In this document: positions 6,355-13,640 of the stretch, in pieces
Layout of the letters: each line of letters begins with the position of its first letter
Numbering within the stretch: position 1 is the stretch's first letter
Assembly: GCA_002502215.1 (NCBI GenBank)
Contig: DAPT01000063.1
Coordinates: 1-17,952, forward strand
DNA: 17,952 bases
Origin: Euryarchaeota archaeon UBA124
GTDB taxonomy: Archaea; Thermoplasmatota; Poseidoniia; Poseidoniales; Poseidoniaceae
Direction of reading: 5' to 3'
Made by a program: the position numbers and the translations under genes
The notes under the pieces: generated by a model
The model's database searches: none
Told to the model about the DNA's origin: nothing
What the model saw: the letters and a program-made list of their open reading frames with translations, nothing else

Positions 6355-7107
6355 ATGACACTCTTCATAGATGCTTTGGATAAAAACGCCTTCAGCAAAG
6401 TCGACATTGTCCTCTTCGCTCTTCCAGGGGTTGGAGACGTTGGAAAGAACGCAATCGAATTGTTAAATGAAGCGAACAATGCAGCAACGGTTGCTCGATA
6501 CATTCATCCAGGCTTGACGCCATTGGCTCGCCTTGATGGTGATGGTTTGTTGGCTCCTCCACATCTCGCCGTAAATCGTATCGAAACTGAGCAAGGCAAA
6601 ACCATCCTAACAATTACAGGTCGGGGGCAACCCAGTGAATCGTACCTACAACATGATTTTTCTACAGAATTATTGAAACATGTTGCAGACAACAAAATTA
6701 GTGAAATCATTGTTCTGGCTGGTTTGATGTCGGCTCCTGAGGTGAAGGAAGCATTTGCAGTTGCAACATCTTCTCCTCATCGGGTGAATCTGGAACAACG
6801 TGGTGTAGACGTACGTCGAGATCAACCATCCGGCGGTGCAATCGGGATGTCAGCATTGGTGGCATCACTCGCACCTTTGTTCGGATTAGATTCTGTCTGT
6901 GCGATGGCAACAACGGTTGGAGCAAGTGGGGACGTGCATGCATCGCTCCGTCTTTTAGAATTCGTCTCCAAGGGATGGGATCTTGATGTGATGCTGCCAG
7001 AGGATGCAACCTCAGCTTTGTTGTCGAAACTGAATGATTTGGCACCATCAGCAAATACCGATCACGTACGGGAATTGATGGAAGAACCTGATGCGTTTTA
7101 CATTTGA
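6355..7107 (+). CDS. PAC2-family proteasome assembly chaperone-like protein
   Basis: The 250-residue protein belongs to the PAC2 family, whose archaeal members (PbaA/PbaB type) assist or bind the proteasome. Visible features are the opening strand VDIVLFALPGVGDVGKNAIE, the RYIHPGLTPLA segment, the LLAPPHLAVNRIE stretch, an IIVLAGLMSAPEV strand-turn, and GGAIGMSALVASLAPLFGLD, a glycine-rich motif conserved in the family. The acidic C-terminus VRELMEEPDAFYI might dock to a partner, but it lacks the HbYX ending typical of proteasome activators. ATG at 6355 has GGGTGA seven bases upstream. The 60-nt gap from nop10 is wider than others in the cluster and includes a TATA-like ATTATA near 6323, so it may also have its own promoter. 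Its stop is one base from the convergent tRNA-Ser. Confidence 0.85.
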   Translation: MTLFIDALDKNAFSKVDIVLFALPGVGDVGKNAIELLNEANNAATVARYIHPGLTPLARLDGDGLLAPPHLAVNRIETEQGKTILTITGRGQPSESYLQHDFSTELLKHVADNKISEIIVLAGLMSAPEVKEAFAVATSSPHRVNLEQRGVDVRRDQPSGGAIGMSALVASLAPLFGLDSVCAMATTVGASGDVHASLRLLEFVSKGWDLDVMLPEDATSALLSKLNDLAPSANTDHVRELMEEPDAFYI

Positions 7108-7108
7108 G

Positions 7109-7191
7109 CGCCGAGAGAGGGATTTGAACCCCCGCGTCCAAGGGACAGTGGATTTCGAATCCACCGCAATACCGGGCTATGCGATCTCGGC
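7109..7191 (-). tRNA. tRNA-Ser (anticodon CGA)
   Basis: The minus strand folds as a class II tRNA of 83 nt. The acceptor is GCCGAGA paired with TCTCGGC, with discriminator G as expected for serine. The D-arm is closed by GCA/TGC and carries GG in its loop. The anticodon stem GTGGA/TCCAC holds the loop TTCGAAA, anticodon CGA, reading UCG. A long variable arm has a GTCC/GGAC stem, and the T-arm GGGGG/CCCTC (one G-U) holds TTCAAAT. No intron and no encoded CCA are present. The gene ends one base from the stop codon of the convergent PAC2 gene. Confidence 0.95.
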
Positions 7192-7245
7192 TTGGTTGCT
7201 GCCTGTGCGCCACCGTCATAAGCGTGATGCTTTACAGTCCACTTG

Positions 7246-7446
7246 ATGCACGTCACCTTCCATGGACGGGACCACAATTGTACGGTTGAAATTGCGAATG
7301 GTCAAACCATCCGAAAGACCCTGGAAAAGGCAGGTATTCTACCGTCGACGGTTGTCGTGAGCTTTGATGACCGAATATTGCCCCACAACACCGTTCTGAA
7401 CGGTGATGTTCGTCTTCTTGTAACCACCGTATCCTCTGGAGGCTAG
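7246..7446 (+). CDS. Ubiquitin-like small modifier / sulfur-carrier protein ending in Gly-Gly (SAMP/Urm1/MoaD/ThiS type)
   Basis: The 66-residue beta-grasp protein starts MHVTFHGRDHNCTVEIANGQ, a beta hairpin. Helix TIRKTLEKAGI follows, then strand TVVVSFDDRILPHNTVLNGD, a ThiS/Urm1-like segment. It ends VRLLVTTVSSGG, with the free di-glycine that an E1-like enzyme adenylates. Archaeal members act as protein modifiers (SAMPs) or as sulfur carriers for tRNA thiolation, molybdopterin or thiamine. The sequence does not decide between these, and no E1-like partner lies in the window. ATG at 7246 is preferred over the TTG just before it. The gene starts 54 nt from the divergent tRNA-Ser, and its TAG stop overlaps the TAG of the convergent nuclease gene within CTAG. 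Confidence 0.8.
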   Translation: MHVTFHGRDHNCTVEIANGQTIRKTLEKAGILPSTVVVSFDDRILPHNTVLNGDVRLLVTTVSSGG

Positions 7447-9263
7447 TCATGAAGGATATGAAGGCGTGATGAACGGTACATCTCGCCTTTGGTTAACGCA
7501 GCCCAACCATCGATGCCAATGTTCGTAATCACAACCCGATCACCGGGTTTCAGCATACCGTATTGTGTGCCCCAATCGGCCTGCCAACCTTCGACCTTCA
7601 GAGAGCCAAATTCGTCCATGAGCATCAGACCTTTTCGACACCAATCTCCACGAGCAGATACGCCTCTTTTTTCTGTTCTATAGACAACAGTGCCAATCAC
7701 ATTCCAACGCGCACGAGGAGTATGAAGCGAGATCTCCTCATCCCCCTCTTGCATTCGAACAACCCGTGCGAATGGATCAACTTTCAGAATCAATGCGCCT
7801 TTGTAATTTATTTGGAAAAATGCATTCTCGACACACACAAGGTCACCTTTCTTCAAGTCCTCGGGCATTGTTGGCCCACCGTCCTTGTATTCTGATGCCT
7901 GAATCTGAACGTCAGCGAAGGCTGAATTCCCTTCTGCAATTGTAATTCTTGGTCGATTTCCATTGATGATTGCATGAACTTGCCCAGTGACGGTATGCCT
8001 TGTTTTGATTGCATCAAGCGGCGTCCCTTCCGTTTCAGTAACAAGTCCCGGTAAGTGGAAGGACCCACCATTTGGATACTCATCTTTGAATTCTCCACCC
8101 GGGCAAATATGTGACCAATCGCAACGCTGACATCGGCTTATCTTTGGGGCTTCATCCGATGGTACCCCTCCAGGTCCAAATGTGCGCATTGGTGCTGGAT
8201 CGGGAGGACATCGCTCAATCCTTGGAGTCTCTTCACGTAATTGTGACCACATTGATTGTAATTCAGCACCAAGTTCTTCCAACTCCATTTCAGAAGGGAC
8301 CTCAATGGTCTTGATTGTGTCGGCTGCGAGGTACCATATCTCAAGTGAATCGACAGGTTCTTTGTCATGTGTACTCCACCACAAGTAAGCATACATCCGT
8401 AGTTGTTCGACATAATCTCCTGAGCGATCTGAGTTTCCAAGCGAGGCTTTGATATCGACGATTTTCTTTTGACCTCCCCAGCGATACACTAAATCGTATT
8501 CCCCTTGGAACCAGTGTTCTGGGTGCACAGCATTCATCATGAAGGGCTTTGCATCTGGATCGACAAACCATGGTCGAGCAATTTCCCATGCTTCAATCAA
8601 TGTGACTGCCCCCGTTTGAGCAAGCGGATGAACATCCATAGAATAGCCACGACCATCTGGTGCGGGCCAAAAATCACGTTTTCCTGTCCGCCATGCATCA
8701 ACTTCCTCCTGACGAACGGTTGTCATGCAAGAATTCACTTCATCCATGTGCAGTCGAATACCGTTCTTTGCCATTCTCTCGCATCGTTCTATGTCAACAT
8801 CAGCCTCCCAGTCGCCTGCTTTTCGGTCGTGCTTTGACCACTCAATACGCATTTCTTCCAAGCAAACAGCAAGATGCGAAAGAACCCGCTGATTTGCCCA
8901 TTCGAGCAAGGAGTCGCTGTTGGTCGGCCATTTTGAATCTGGAAGAAGAAGAAGTTGCTCAGCAGGCCATTTCTTGTCATAATTCCTATCTGGCCTGCCC
9001 TCGTCATCAAGCGGCGTCGGAGCATAAATGTCTGCTGGAGCTGAGGAAACAATCAGAGAAGGGGATTCTTTGAGTGTCTTACAGATCGCTTCCTCGACCG
9101 CTCTTCCAACATAAAGAATCGGAATCTGGGGCATCACAAAGCGCCTGACTTTCTCGTAGTACCAAAGGCGAGGACAGGCTTTCCAAGTATTGACCTGACT
9201 CGCGGAGAGGCGATTGTATTGACCAACGAAATCGAGTTCCGGATTTGGCAATTGCACAGGCAT
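7443..9263 (-). CDS. RecB/Cas4-like PD-(D/E)XK nuclease with probable Fe-S site and OB-fold-like tail (nuclease 1)
   Basis: The 606-residue protein carries nuclease-superfamily marks. The N-terminal motif is YNRLSASQVNTWKACPRLWY (Cys30). The core has GEYDLV (Asp257), IVDIKAS (Asp270, Lys272) and QLRMYAYLWW (Gln287). CQRCDWSHIC supplies Cys378, 381 and 387. One early and three late cysteines around a PD-(D/E)XK core match the iron-staple of Cas4, AddB and Dna2. The helix that usually carries the first-metal His has Glu instead (GRAVEEAICKTL). From about residue 420 two beta-rich segments (about 420-500 and 515-606) look like OB folds, suggesting single-stranded DNA binding. No helicase motifs are present. 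It lies 36 nt downstream of its paralogue. No clear Shine-Dalgarno precedes ATG 9263. Exact substrate is unknown. Confidence 0.82.
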   Translation of the reverse strand: MPVQLPNPELDFVGQYNRLSASQVNTWKACPRLWYYEKVRRFVMPQIPILYVGRAVEEAICKTLKESPSLIVSSAPADIYAPTPLDDEGRPDRNYDKKWPAEQLLLLPDSKWPTNSDSLLEWANQRVLSHLAVCLEEMRIEWSKHDRKAGDWEADVDIERCERMAKNGIRLHMDEVNSCMTTVRQEEVDAWRTGKRDFWPAPDGRGYSMDVHPLAQTGAVTLIEAWEIARPWFVDPDAKPFMMNAVHPEHWFQGEYDLVYRWGGQKKIVDIKASLGNSDRSGDYVEQLRMYAYLWWSTHDKEPVDSLEIWYLAADTIKTIEVPSEMELEELGAELQSMWSQLREETPRIERCPPDPAPMRTFGPGGVPSDEAPKISRCQRCDWSHICPGGEFKDEYPNGGSFHLPGLVTETEGTPLDAIKTRHTVTGQVHAIINGNRPRITIAEGNSAFADVQIQASEYKDGGPTMPEDLKKGDLVCVENAFFQINYKGALILKVDPFARVVRMQEGDEEISLHTPRARWNVIGTVVYRTEKRGVSARGDWCRKGLMLMDEFGSLKVEGWQADWGTQYGMLKPGDRVVITNIGIDGWAALTKGEMYRSSRLHILHD

Positions 9264-9299
9264 AGGATGGATACTGATGTCGACCCCTAAAATACCCTT

Positions 9300-11057
9300 T
9301 CACGCGAAAGAACGTCCTGGCAATTCAACTCTGGTTTTCCGTACATCAATTCGCAATTGAACTAATCCAGCCCGCCACCCTAATTCAGCACCTATTAAGC
9401 GTATTTTTTCACCCGGCTCCAGCTTCAACAAGCGTTCGCTGATGGCGGAGCCAAAGGCCACAACTTCGACGACGTGACGGCCATCCCATAGGTGGAAGGC
9501 GAGCATGGACCAAGGTCGAGCGTCGAGACGTTTGCCATTTTGTTGGCGAACGGACAACACCATTCCCTCAACGTTTGCTCTGGTCCTCAACAATCCAATT
9601 CGAGTTCCAGGTATCTCGGTTTCAGATTGTGGCAGGATCTCTGATTCTGCATCAACATAGAGTCGAGGTTGGTCTCTCCATACGCCGGGCAAGGCGTTCT
9701 TAATGACAACATTGGTCTCTTTGGACTCATGGAGGTCGGGATATGCCCCGGGCTCCGCCTCTTCGACTGCAATGGTTGCTTCACCAGCCTTCAGCATAGC
9801 ACCAAGGACTGGTTCATTGAAATGGTTCGGCAGAGGACCCCACTGAGCGATGAGATCTCCTGCAACGTCCACACGAGATGGAATGCTCGAAAACGGCAGA
9901 CAAGGTGGTTGGATTTCAAAGCCATCAATCATGGTTTGACGAGTGGTATCATTCATTGGACCTGCTGAATCTAGATTTTCCAAAGACACGCCACACCAAC
10001 TGCAACCGGCGGCTTCGCCAGAGCAAGCCTGCGTGTGGTTGCCGATTTGGTTGGAGCCTTCTGCTGGAAGAATTGATGCGCCTTCCCCCATTTCCCGCAT
10101 TTGCTGATTGATTTGAAAAAATTCTTCATCCATCAATGTAAGTTCCTTTTCACTTAGAGCGCTGTAATCGATTCGTTCCTTACTCGAAAGGTACCAACCT
10201 TGCATTTTCTCGACCGTCCCTTGTTCATTGGTTCTGGACCATAGCCATGCATAAAATCGGAGTTGATGTTGCAGGCTTTCAGCGAACGCAGAGCCTGAAT
10301 GACCTGATTTAATATCAACTAGTCGAATTCTTCCATCCCAACGTAGGACCAAATCGAGCTCACCCGCAGCCCACCCTTCTGGGTGGAACATTCGTTGGGG
10401 TTGATGGACTCGAGGATCTTTGAACCATGGTCGAGCAATTTCCCATGCTTCATTCCACTGAATTGCTTCATTCTTTGACTGCCACATGAAAGAGTGTTGA
10501 ATCGTCCAATCCCTTGCTTTGAGAGATTGAACTTTTTCTGGTACAGGGAATTGAGGGACTTCCCCCCATGCAGGTGAAGGTACGTTGAATGGGGTTTCAC
10601 CAGAGCGGTAGGTCTCTAGGTATGGTCCACCGTTCTGTTGAAAACAAGCATGGACTTCATCAAGAAACAGGTCGACTCCATTGCGAATTTTCTGTTCATA
10701 ATCATCGACTTCAACGGTCGACCAATCCGAATCCTGTCGCTTCCAAAGACGTGCACTCCAAGCCTCTTGTCCCTCGTTCCATGCTTTTTCTGCCTCAGTC
10801 TTGCACAAACCGTAGGCCCATAAACGAAGATCATCCAGTGATCCCATGGGCCCTGGGCGATTCATCAGGACACGACAGAAGGCATCCTCGATGACAAGGC
10901 CTGTAATTTGGCCAATGGATGAAGGCGATGAGAGCCCAACTTTTCGAGAAAGAAACCACTGTCTTGGGCAACGAAGAAACGTTGTCAGACCCGAAGCAGA
11001 GAGCCTGGAGCGACTCCGGCCAAGGGGTCCTCCTTTTGGTGGAACGCCGACAGGCAT
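9300..11057 (-). CDS. RecB/Cas4-like PD-(D/E)XK nuclease paralogue with OB-like tail (nuclease 2)
   Basis: The 585-residue protein is a diverged paralogue of the neighbouring nuclease. Shared blocks in the same order are SRLSASGLTTFLRCPRQW (Cys30, same position), ITGLVIEDAFCRVL, an NGVDLFLDEVHAC helix, EAWEIARPWF, and then HPEGWAAGELDLVLRW (Asp235). LVDIKS (Asp248, Lys250) and HQLRFYAWLW (Gln265) complete the catalytic core. The late cysteines differ: Cys352 and Cys355 match the first pair of the paralogue, the third is lost, and an extra Cys345 lies upstream. A cluster may still form, with altered geometry. Residues about 485-580 form a beta-rich OB-like segment. ATG at 11057 has GAGGAGA a few bases upstream. 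It follows rli1 by 41 nt. Nuclease activity is inferred from retained catalytic residues. Confidence 0.8.
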   Translation of the reverse strand: MPVGVPPKGGPLGRSRSRLSASGLTTFLRCPRQWFLSRKVGLSSPSSIGQITGLVIEDAFCRVLMNRPGPMGSLDDLRLWAYGLCKTEAEKAWNEGQEAWSARLWKRQDSDWSTVEVDDYEQKIRNGVDLFLDEVHACFQQNGGPYLETYRSGETPFNVPSPAWGEVPQFPVPEKVQSLKARDWTIQHSFMWQSKNEAIQWNEAWEIARPWFKDPRVHQPQRMFHPEGWAAGELDLVLRWDGRIRLVDIKSGHSGSAFAESLQHQLRFYAWLWSRTNEQGTVEKMQGWYLSSKERIDYSALSEKELTLMDEEFFQINQQMREMGEGASILPAEGSNQIGNHTQACSGEAAGCSWCGVSLENLDSAGPMNDTTRQTMIDGFEIQPPCLPFSSIPSRVDVAGDLIAQWGPLPNHFNEPVLGAMLKAGEATIAVEEAEPGAYPDLHESKETNVVIKNALPGVWRDQPRLYVDAESEILPQSETEIPGTRIGLLRTRANVEGMVLSVRQQNGKRLDARPWSMLAFHLWDGRHVVEVVAFGSAISERLLKLEPGEKIRLIGAELGWRAGLVQLRIDVRKTRVELPGRSFA

Positions 11058-11098
11058 ATTGTCTCCTCATGTTGGTGGTCTTTAGAAGTCGTGACGTT

Positions 11099-12880
11099 CT
11101 ATTTGCTGTCAAAGGAATAAAAATCTCCAACCTCACGTTGTTCTCGATCCTTTCGACTCTCAGCCTTGTTGATACGTGGACGCTTGGAATCATGGTCACG
11201 ACGGAACGTGACATTGACATCGTCGAGGAAGCGATTCATCCCTTCTCTGAGAGAATAAGGCCCCATAGCCTTGCCTTTGACCCCACCTTGTCCTTCAAAG
11301 ACAAGCAATGAGTCGCTCACGATATCGATGAAGTATACATCGTGGTCGATAACGAAAGCAGACTTTTCATTTGCTTCCATTGTCCTTCGAATTGCTTTCG
11401 CCGCTTCCATTCTTGCGTTTGCATCGAGGTGTGCTGATGGTTCATCGAGAAGATACAAGTCGGCATCTCGACCAAGACAAATCGCTATTGAAACGGCTTG
11501 GCGCTCTCCACCAGACAATTTCTTTACGCGCTTTGGAAGGAGTTCATCAACGCCCAAGGCACGGATGACGTTGACGTTGAATTCTCCACTTCGCCAACGC
11601 ATGCCTAGTTCGCTGTCAAGCCACGTTTGTACAGTGCAGTCCATGTCAACATCGATGTGTTGAGGTTTGTAGGAAACCGTTGCTTCGTTGGTTACCCAGC
11701 CGTTATCGTATTCATGTTCGCCTGCGAGGATTTTGATCATGGTCGACTTTCCGGTTCCGTTTGGACCGACGACACCAACGACTTCGGAACGGTGAACAGA
11801 ACCTTCTCCTGTCGATAATTCGAAGTCACCTAATTTTTTACCGATATCACCCCATTGGACAACCACACTACCTTTTTGTGCGGTTCTCTCGTGGTGTTTG
11901 AGAAAGCGAATTGGTTTATCTCTGATACGAACGTTCTCTTCAACGAGGAATCCATCGAGGTAAGCGTTGATTGCAGTTCGTGTTGATCGAGCAGGGGTAA
12001 AGATACCAAAAGCACCCTTCTTACCGTACACGATGTGTACCAGATCGGCAAGGACGTCCAATACCGCTAGGTCGTGTTCAATCACAATTACGCGCTTTGT
12101 TTCGGCTAATTCTTGGATGATTCGGACGATTCTCATACGCTCATGGATGTCAAGGTAGGATGATGGTTCATCGAAGAAGTAAACATCAGCCTCGCGCAAA
12201 ATGGTTGCGCAAATGGCCATCCGCTGCAATTCTCCGCCTGAAAGTTGTTGAACGGTTCGTTCTAGGAGGTGAGAGATTCCCAGCGCTTCGGTCATTTCAT
12301 CAAACATCTTTCGTTCATCGACCTTGCGAAGAAGTCCTTCAACGGTTCCCTGCACTCTCTTTGGTAAACGATCGACGTTCTGTGGCTTCAGTGCAACTTT
12401 GATACCACCATCTCGGAAGGAAGCAAAGAAATCTCGCAACTCCCCCTTTGGAAGCGCATCGATGATGTTGTTCCAGTCTGGGGCTTGGTCTAACCAATCT
12501 CCTAGATTTGGTGTAATGCGGCCAGAAAGTGCGTTAAATGCAGTCGATTTACCCATCCCGTTCGGGCCGAGAATACCAACAACGGATTCTTTTGTGGGTG
12601 TCGGAAGCCGAAAGAGTCTGAAACCATTCAGACTGTATCGATGAATCATATCGGTTTCAAGTTCGCTTGGTAATTGTTCGATAATCAATGCATCATGCGG
12701 GCATTTATTGATACAGATTCCACACCCGATGCACAAGGATTCGGAGATGTGAGGTTTGCCCGTTTTTTCATCCATTACGATGCATTCTTGCCCATTTCGC
12801 ACTGGTGGACAATAATGGAAACACTCATCGTTGCATTTCTTTGGTTGACAATTGTCTTCCTTAAGAACTGCAACACGCAT
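11099..12880 (-). CDS. rli1: Ribosome recycling ATPase ABCE1/Rli1
   Basis: ABCE1 splits ribosomes into subunits after termination, acting with aRF1 or Pelota. The 593-residue length is typical. The N-terminal domain holds two [4Fe-4S] sites: Cys11, 16, 20, 24 and 33, and CIGCGICINKCP (Cys50, 53, 56, 60). The first ABC domain has Walker A GPNGMGKST (about 105-113), signature LSGGELQRM and Walker B VYFFDEPSSYLD. The second has GPNGTGKST (near 375), LSGGERQAVSIA and LYLLDEPSAHLD. The hinge and C-terminal segments are also present. ATG at 12880 is preceded by GAGGTGA. It lies 85 nt after rpl10e and 41 nt before nuclease 2, all on the minus strand, suggesting a shared transcript. Confidence 0.98.
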   Translation of the reverse strand: MRVAVLKEDNCQPKKCNDECFHYCPPVRNGQECIVMDEKTGKPHISESLCIGCGICINKCPHDALIIEQLPSELETDMIHRYSLNGFRLFRLPTPTKESVVGILGPNGMGKSTAFNALSGRITPNLGDWLDQAPDWNNIIDALPKGELRDFFASFRDGGIKVALKPQNVDRLPKRVQGTVEGLLRKVDERKMFDEMTEALGISHLLERTVQQLSGGELQRMAICATILREADVYFFDEPSSYLDIHERMRIVRIIQELAETKRVIVIEHDLAVLDVLADLVHIVYGKKGAFGIFTPARSTRTAINAYLDGFLVEENVRIRDKPIRFLKHHERTAQKGSVVVQWGDIGKKLGDFELSTGEGSVHRSEVVGVVGPNGTGKSTMIKILAGEHEYDNGWVTNEATVSYKPQHIDVDMDCTVQTWLDSELGMRWRSGEFNVNVIRALGVDELLPKRVKKLSGGERQAVSIAICLGRDADLYLLDEPSAHLDANARMEAAKAIRRTMEANEKSAFVIDHDVYFIDIVSDSLLVFEGQGGVKGKAMGPYSLREGMNRFLDDVNVTFRRDHDSKRPRINKAESRKDREQREVGDFYSFDSK

Positions 12881-12935
12881 TCACTCACCTCATTCTTCCC
12901 AAGACGTCATCATCAATGAGCATTCGCATATTCAA

Positions 12936-12951
12936 ACCATCCAAGGATGGT
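12936..12951 (-). repeat. Inverted repeat in the rpl10e-rli1 gap
   Basis: ACCATCC and GGATGGT form a perfect 7-bp inverted repeat with two bases between. It starts about 15 nt after the rpl10e stop and lies 55 nt before the rli1 start. An RNA hairpin would need a larger loop and so a shorter stem, so it is at best a weak pause or processing site. No U-run follows it on the transcript. Confidence 0.3.
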
Positions 12952-12965
12952 ACTATCGGGGTTGT

Positions 12966-13505
12966 TCAAACAAGTCCCTTGAGGTGCTCTGCGCCACGCA
13001 CAACGCGTGTTGTTGTTGGAGTTGGGAACTTCATGCCGGCCTTGCGGAGAGCGTCTTTGGCAGTCAGGAAATTTCTTGCATTGCAGTGAATGGATATGAT
13101 TCGCTGGCCTCTTCGTACTCGTGCAGCGGTTCCAACGTTTTTACCAAATGCGCAACGCATTCCTTGTGAGACACGATCTGCACCAGCACCTGTTGCTTGC
13201 TTGTTCTCTCTGAGAACGTGGTGTGGGTAGGTGTGGACACGGAGTGCGTATCCTTGCGGACCAGCTTCATTACGGATGGTGGAGTTGGAGATTACACGTG
13301 CAGCTTCAAGAGCAGTGTGTCGAATCTGACAGTCGTTGTCAGCACGAAGCTCGAGGACAACAGGGAATCCACCGGTTTCTGCAGCACGGCGGTTTCCAGA
13401 GTGGAATGCGAGGATACGATTGTTCGGGACACCGCCGATATACTTGCGTCGGGTGTAGGCTGGTCCCTTGAGACGGCGATACATAGATGCGGGCTTACGT
13501 GCCAT
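12966..13505 (-). CDS. rpl10e: Large ribosomal subunit protein uL16 (archaeal L10e)
   Basis: This 179-residue ribosomal protein lies near the central protuberance and A-site tRNA region of the large subunit. It starts MARKPASMYRRLKGPAYTRR and contains family blocks IRHTALEAARV, then RVHTYPHHVLRENKQATGAG, GADRVSQGMRCAFGK and GTAARVRRGQ. A segment rich in Lys, Ala and Leu ends in KFPTPTT. ATG at 13505 is chosen because GGAGGACC lies about seven bases upstream and because it gives the usual MARKP start. An earlier in-frame ATG would add 15 residues not seen in the family. It heads the minus-strand series rpl10e, rli1 and the two nucleases, and faces a divergent membrane-protein gene. Confidence 0.96.
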   Translation of the reverse strand: MARKPASMYRRLKGPAYTRRKYIGGVPNNRILAFHSGNRRAAETGGFPVVLELRADNDCQIRHTALEAARVISNSTIRNEAGPQGYALRVHTYPHHVLRENKQATGAGADRVSQGMRCAFGKNVGTAARVRRGQRIISIHCNARNFLTAKDALRKAGMKFPTPTTTRVVRGAEHLKGLV

Positions 13506-13588
13506 ATTCGGTCCTCCAAGCATGCCTCCGACTGATGCTTCCTTTATCATCCCTCCGATGCGCTACAGCTGGTAGAATGACAGCCTAA

Positions 13589-13598
13589 TTCACGTGAA
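13589..13598. promoter_or_regulatory. Perfect palindrome in a divergent promoter region
   Basis: TTCACGTGAA is a perfect 10-bp palindrome in the 135-nt gap between divergent rpl10e and the 411-residue membrane protein gene. It is 84 nt from the former and 43 nt from the latter. It could be an operator for a dimeric regulator. A single copy is seen, so chance cannot be excluded. Confidence 0.25.
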
Positions 13599-13610
13599 AA
13601 CAATGGGAAG

Positions 13611-13623
13611 GAACTTAATCATC
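13611..13623 (+). promoter_or_regulatory. Candidate promoter element, copy 1
   Basis: GAACTTAATCATC lies with its TTAAT core about 25 nt before the ATG at 13641. That would fit a TATA-like box on a leaderless transcript, and no Shine-Dalgarno is visible before that ATG. A near-identical element (14892-14905) precedes mutS. Two copies are weak evidence. Confidence 0.22.
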
Positions 13624-13640
13624 GGACCCTTCCTAACACC

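Noticed and set aside
7109..7191. Possible tRNA intron or tRNA-Leu identity
   Set aside because: All arms pair without removing any bases. The extra length is explained by the variable arm, and anticodon CGA with discriminator G fits serine.
6707..7219. 170-codon open frame on the minus strand opposite the PAC2 gene and across the tRNA
   Set aside because: It covers the tRNA-Ser gene and the conserved PAC2 coding region in antisense, and its translation resembles no protein family.
7443..11057. CRISPR-associated cas4 genes
   Set aside because: The core is Cas4/RecB-like, but no repeat-spacer array or other cas gene is present, the proteins are far longer than Cas4 (about 200 aa), and the neighbours are housekeeping genes.
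11271..11663. 130-codon plus-strand open frame inside rli1
   Set aside because: It is antisense to the second ABC domain of Rli1, which is highly conserved, and has no start context or recognisable motif.
12966..13550. Longer rpl10e frame starting 15 codons upstream
   Set aside because: Family members begin MARKP, and the clear GGAGG at the right distance serves the ATG at 13505, so the longer start was dropped. An initial thought of L15e was also dropped because the sequence matches uL16/L10e.
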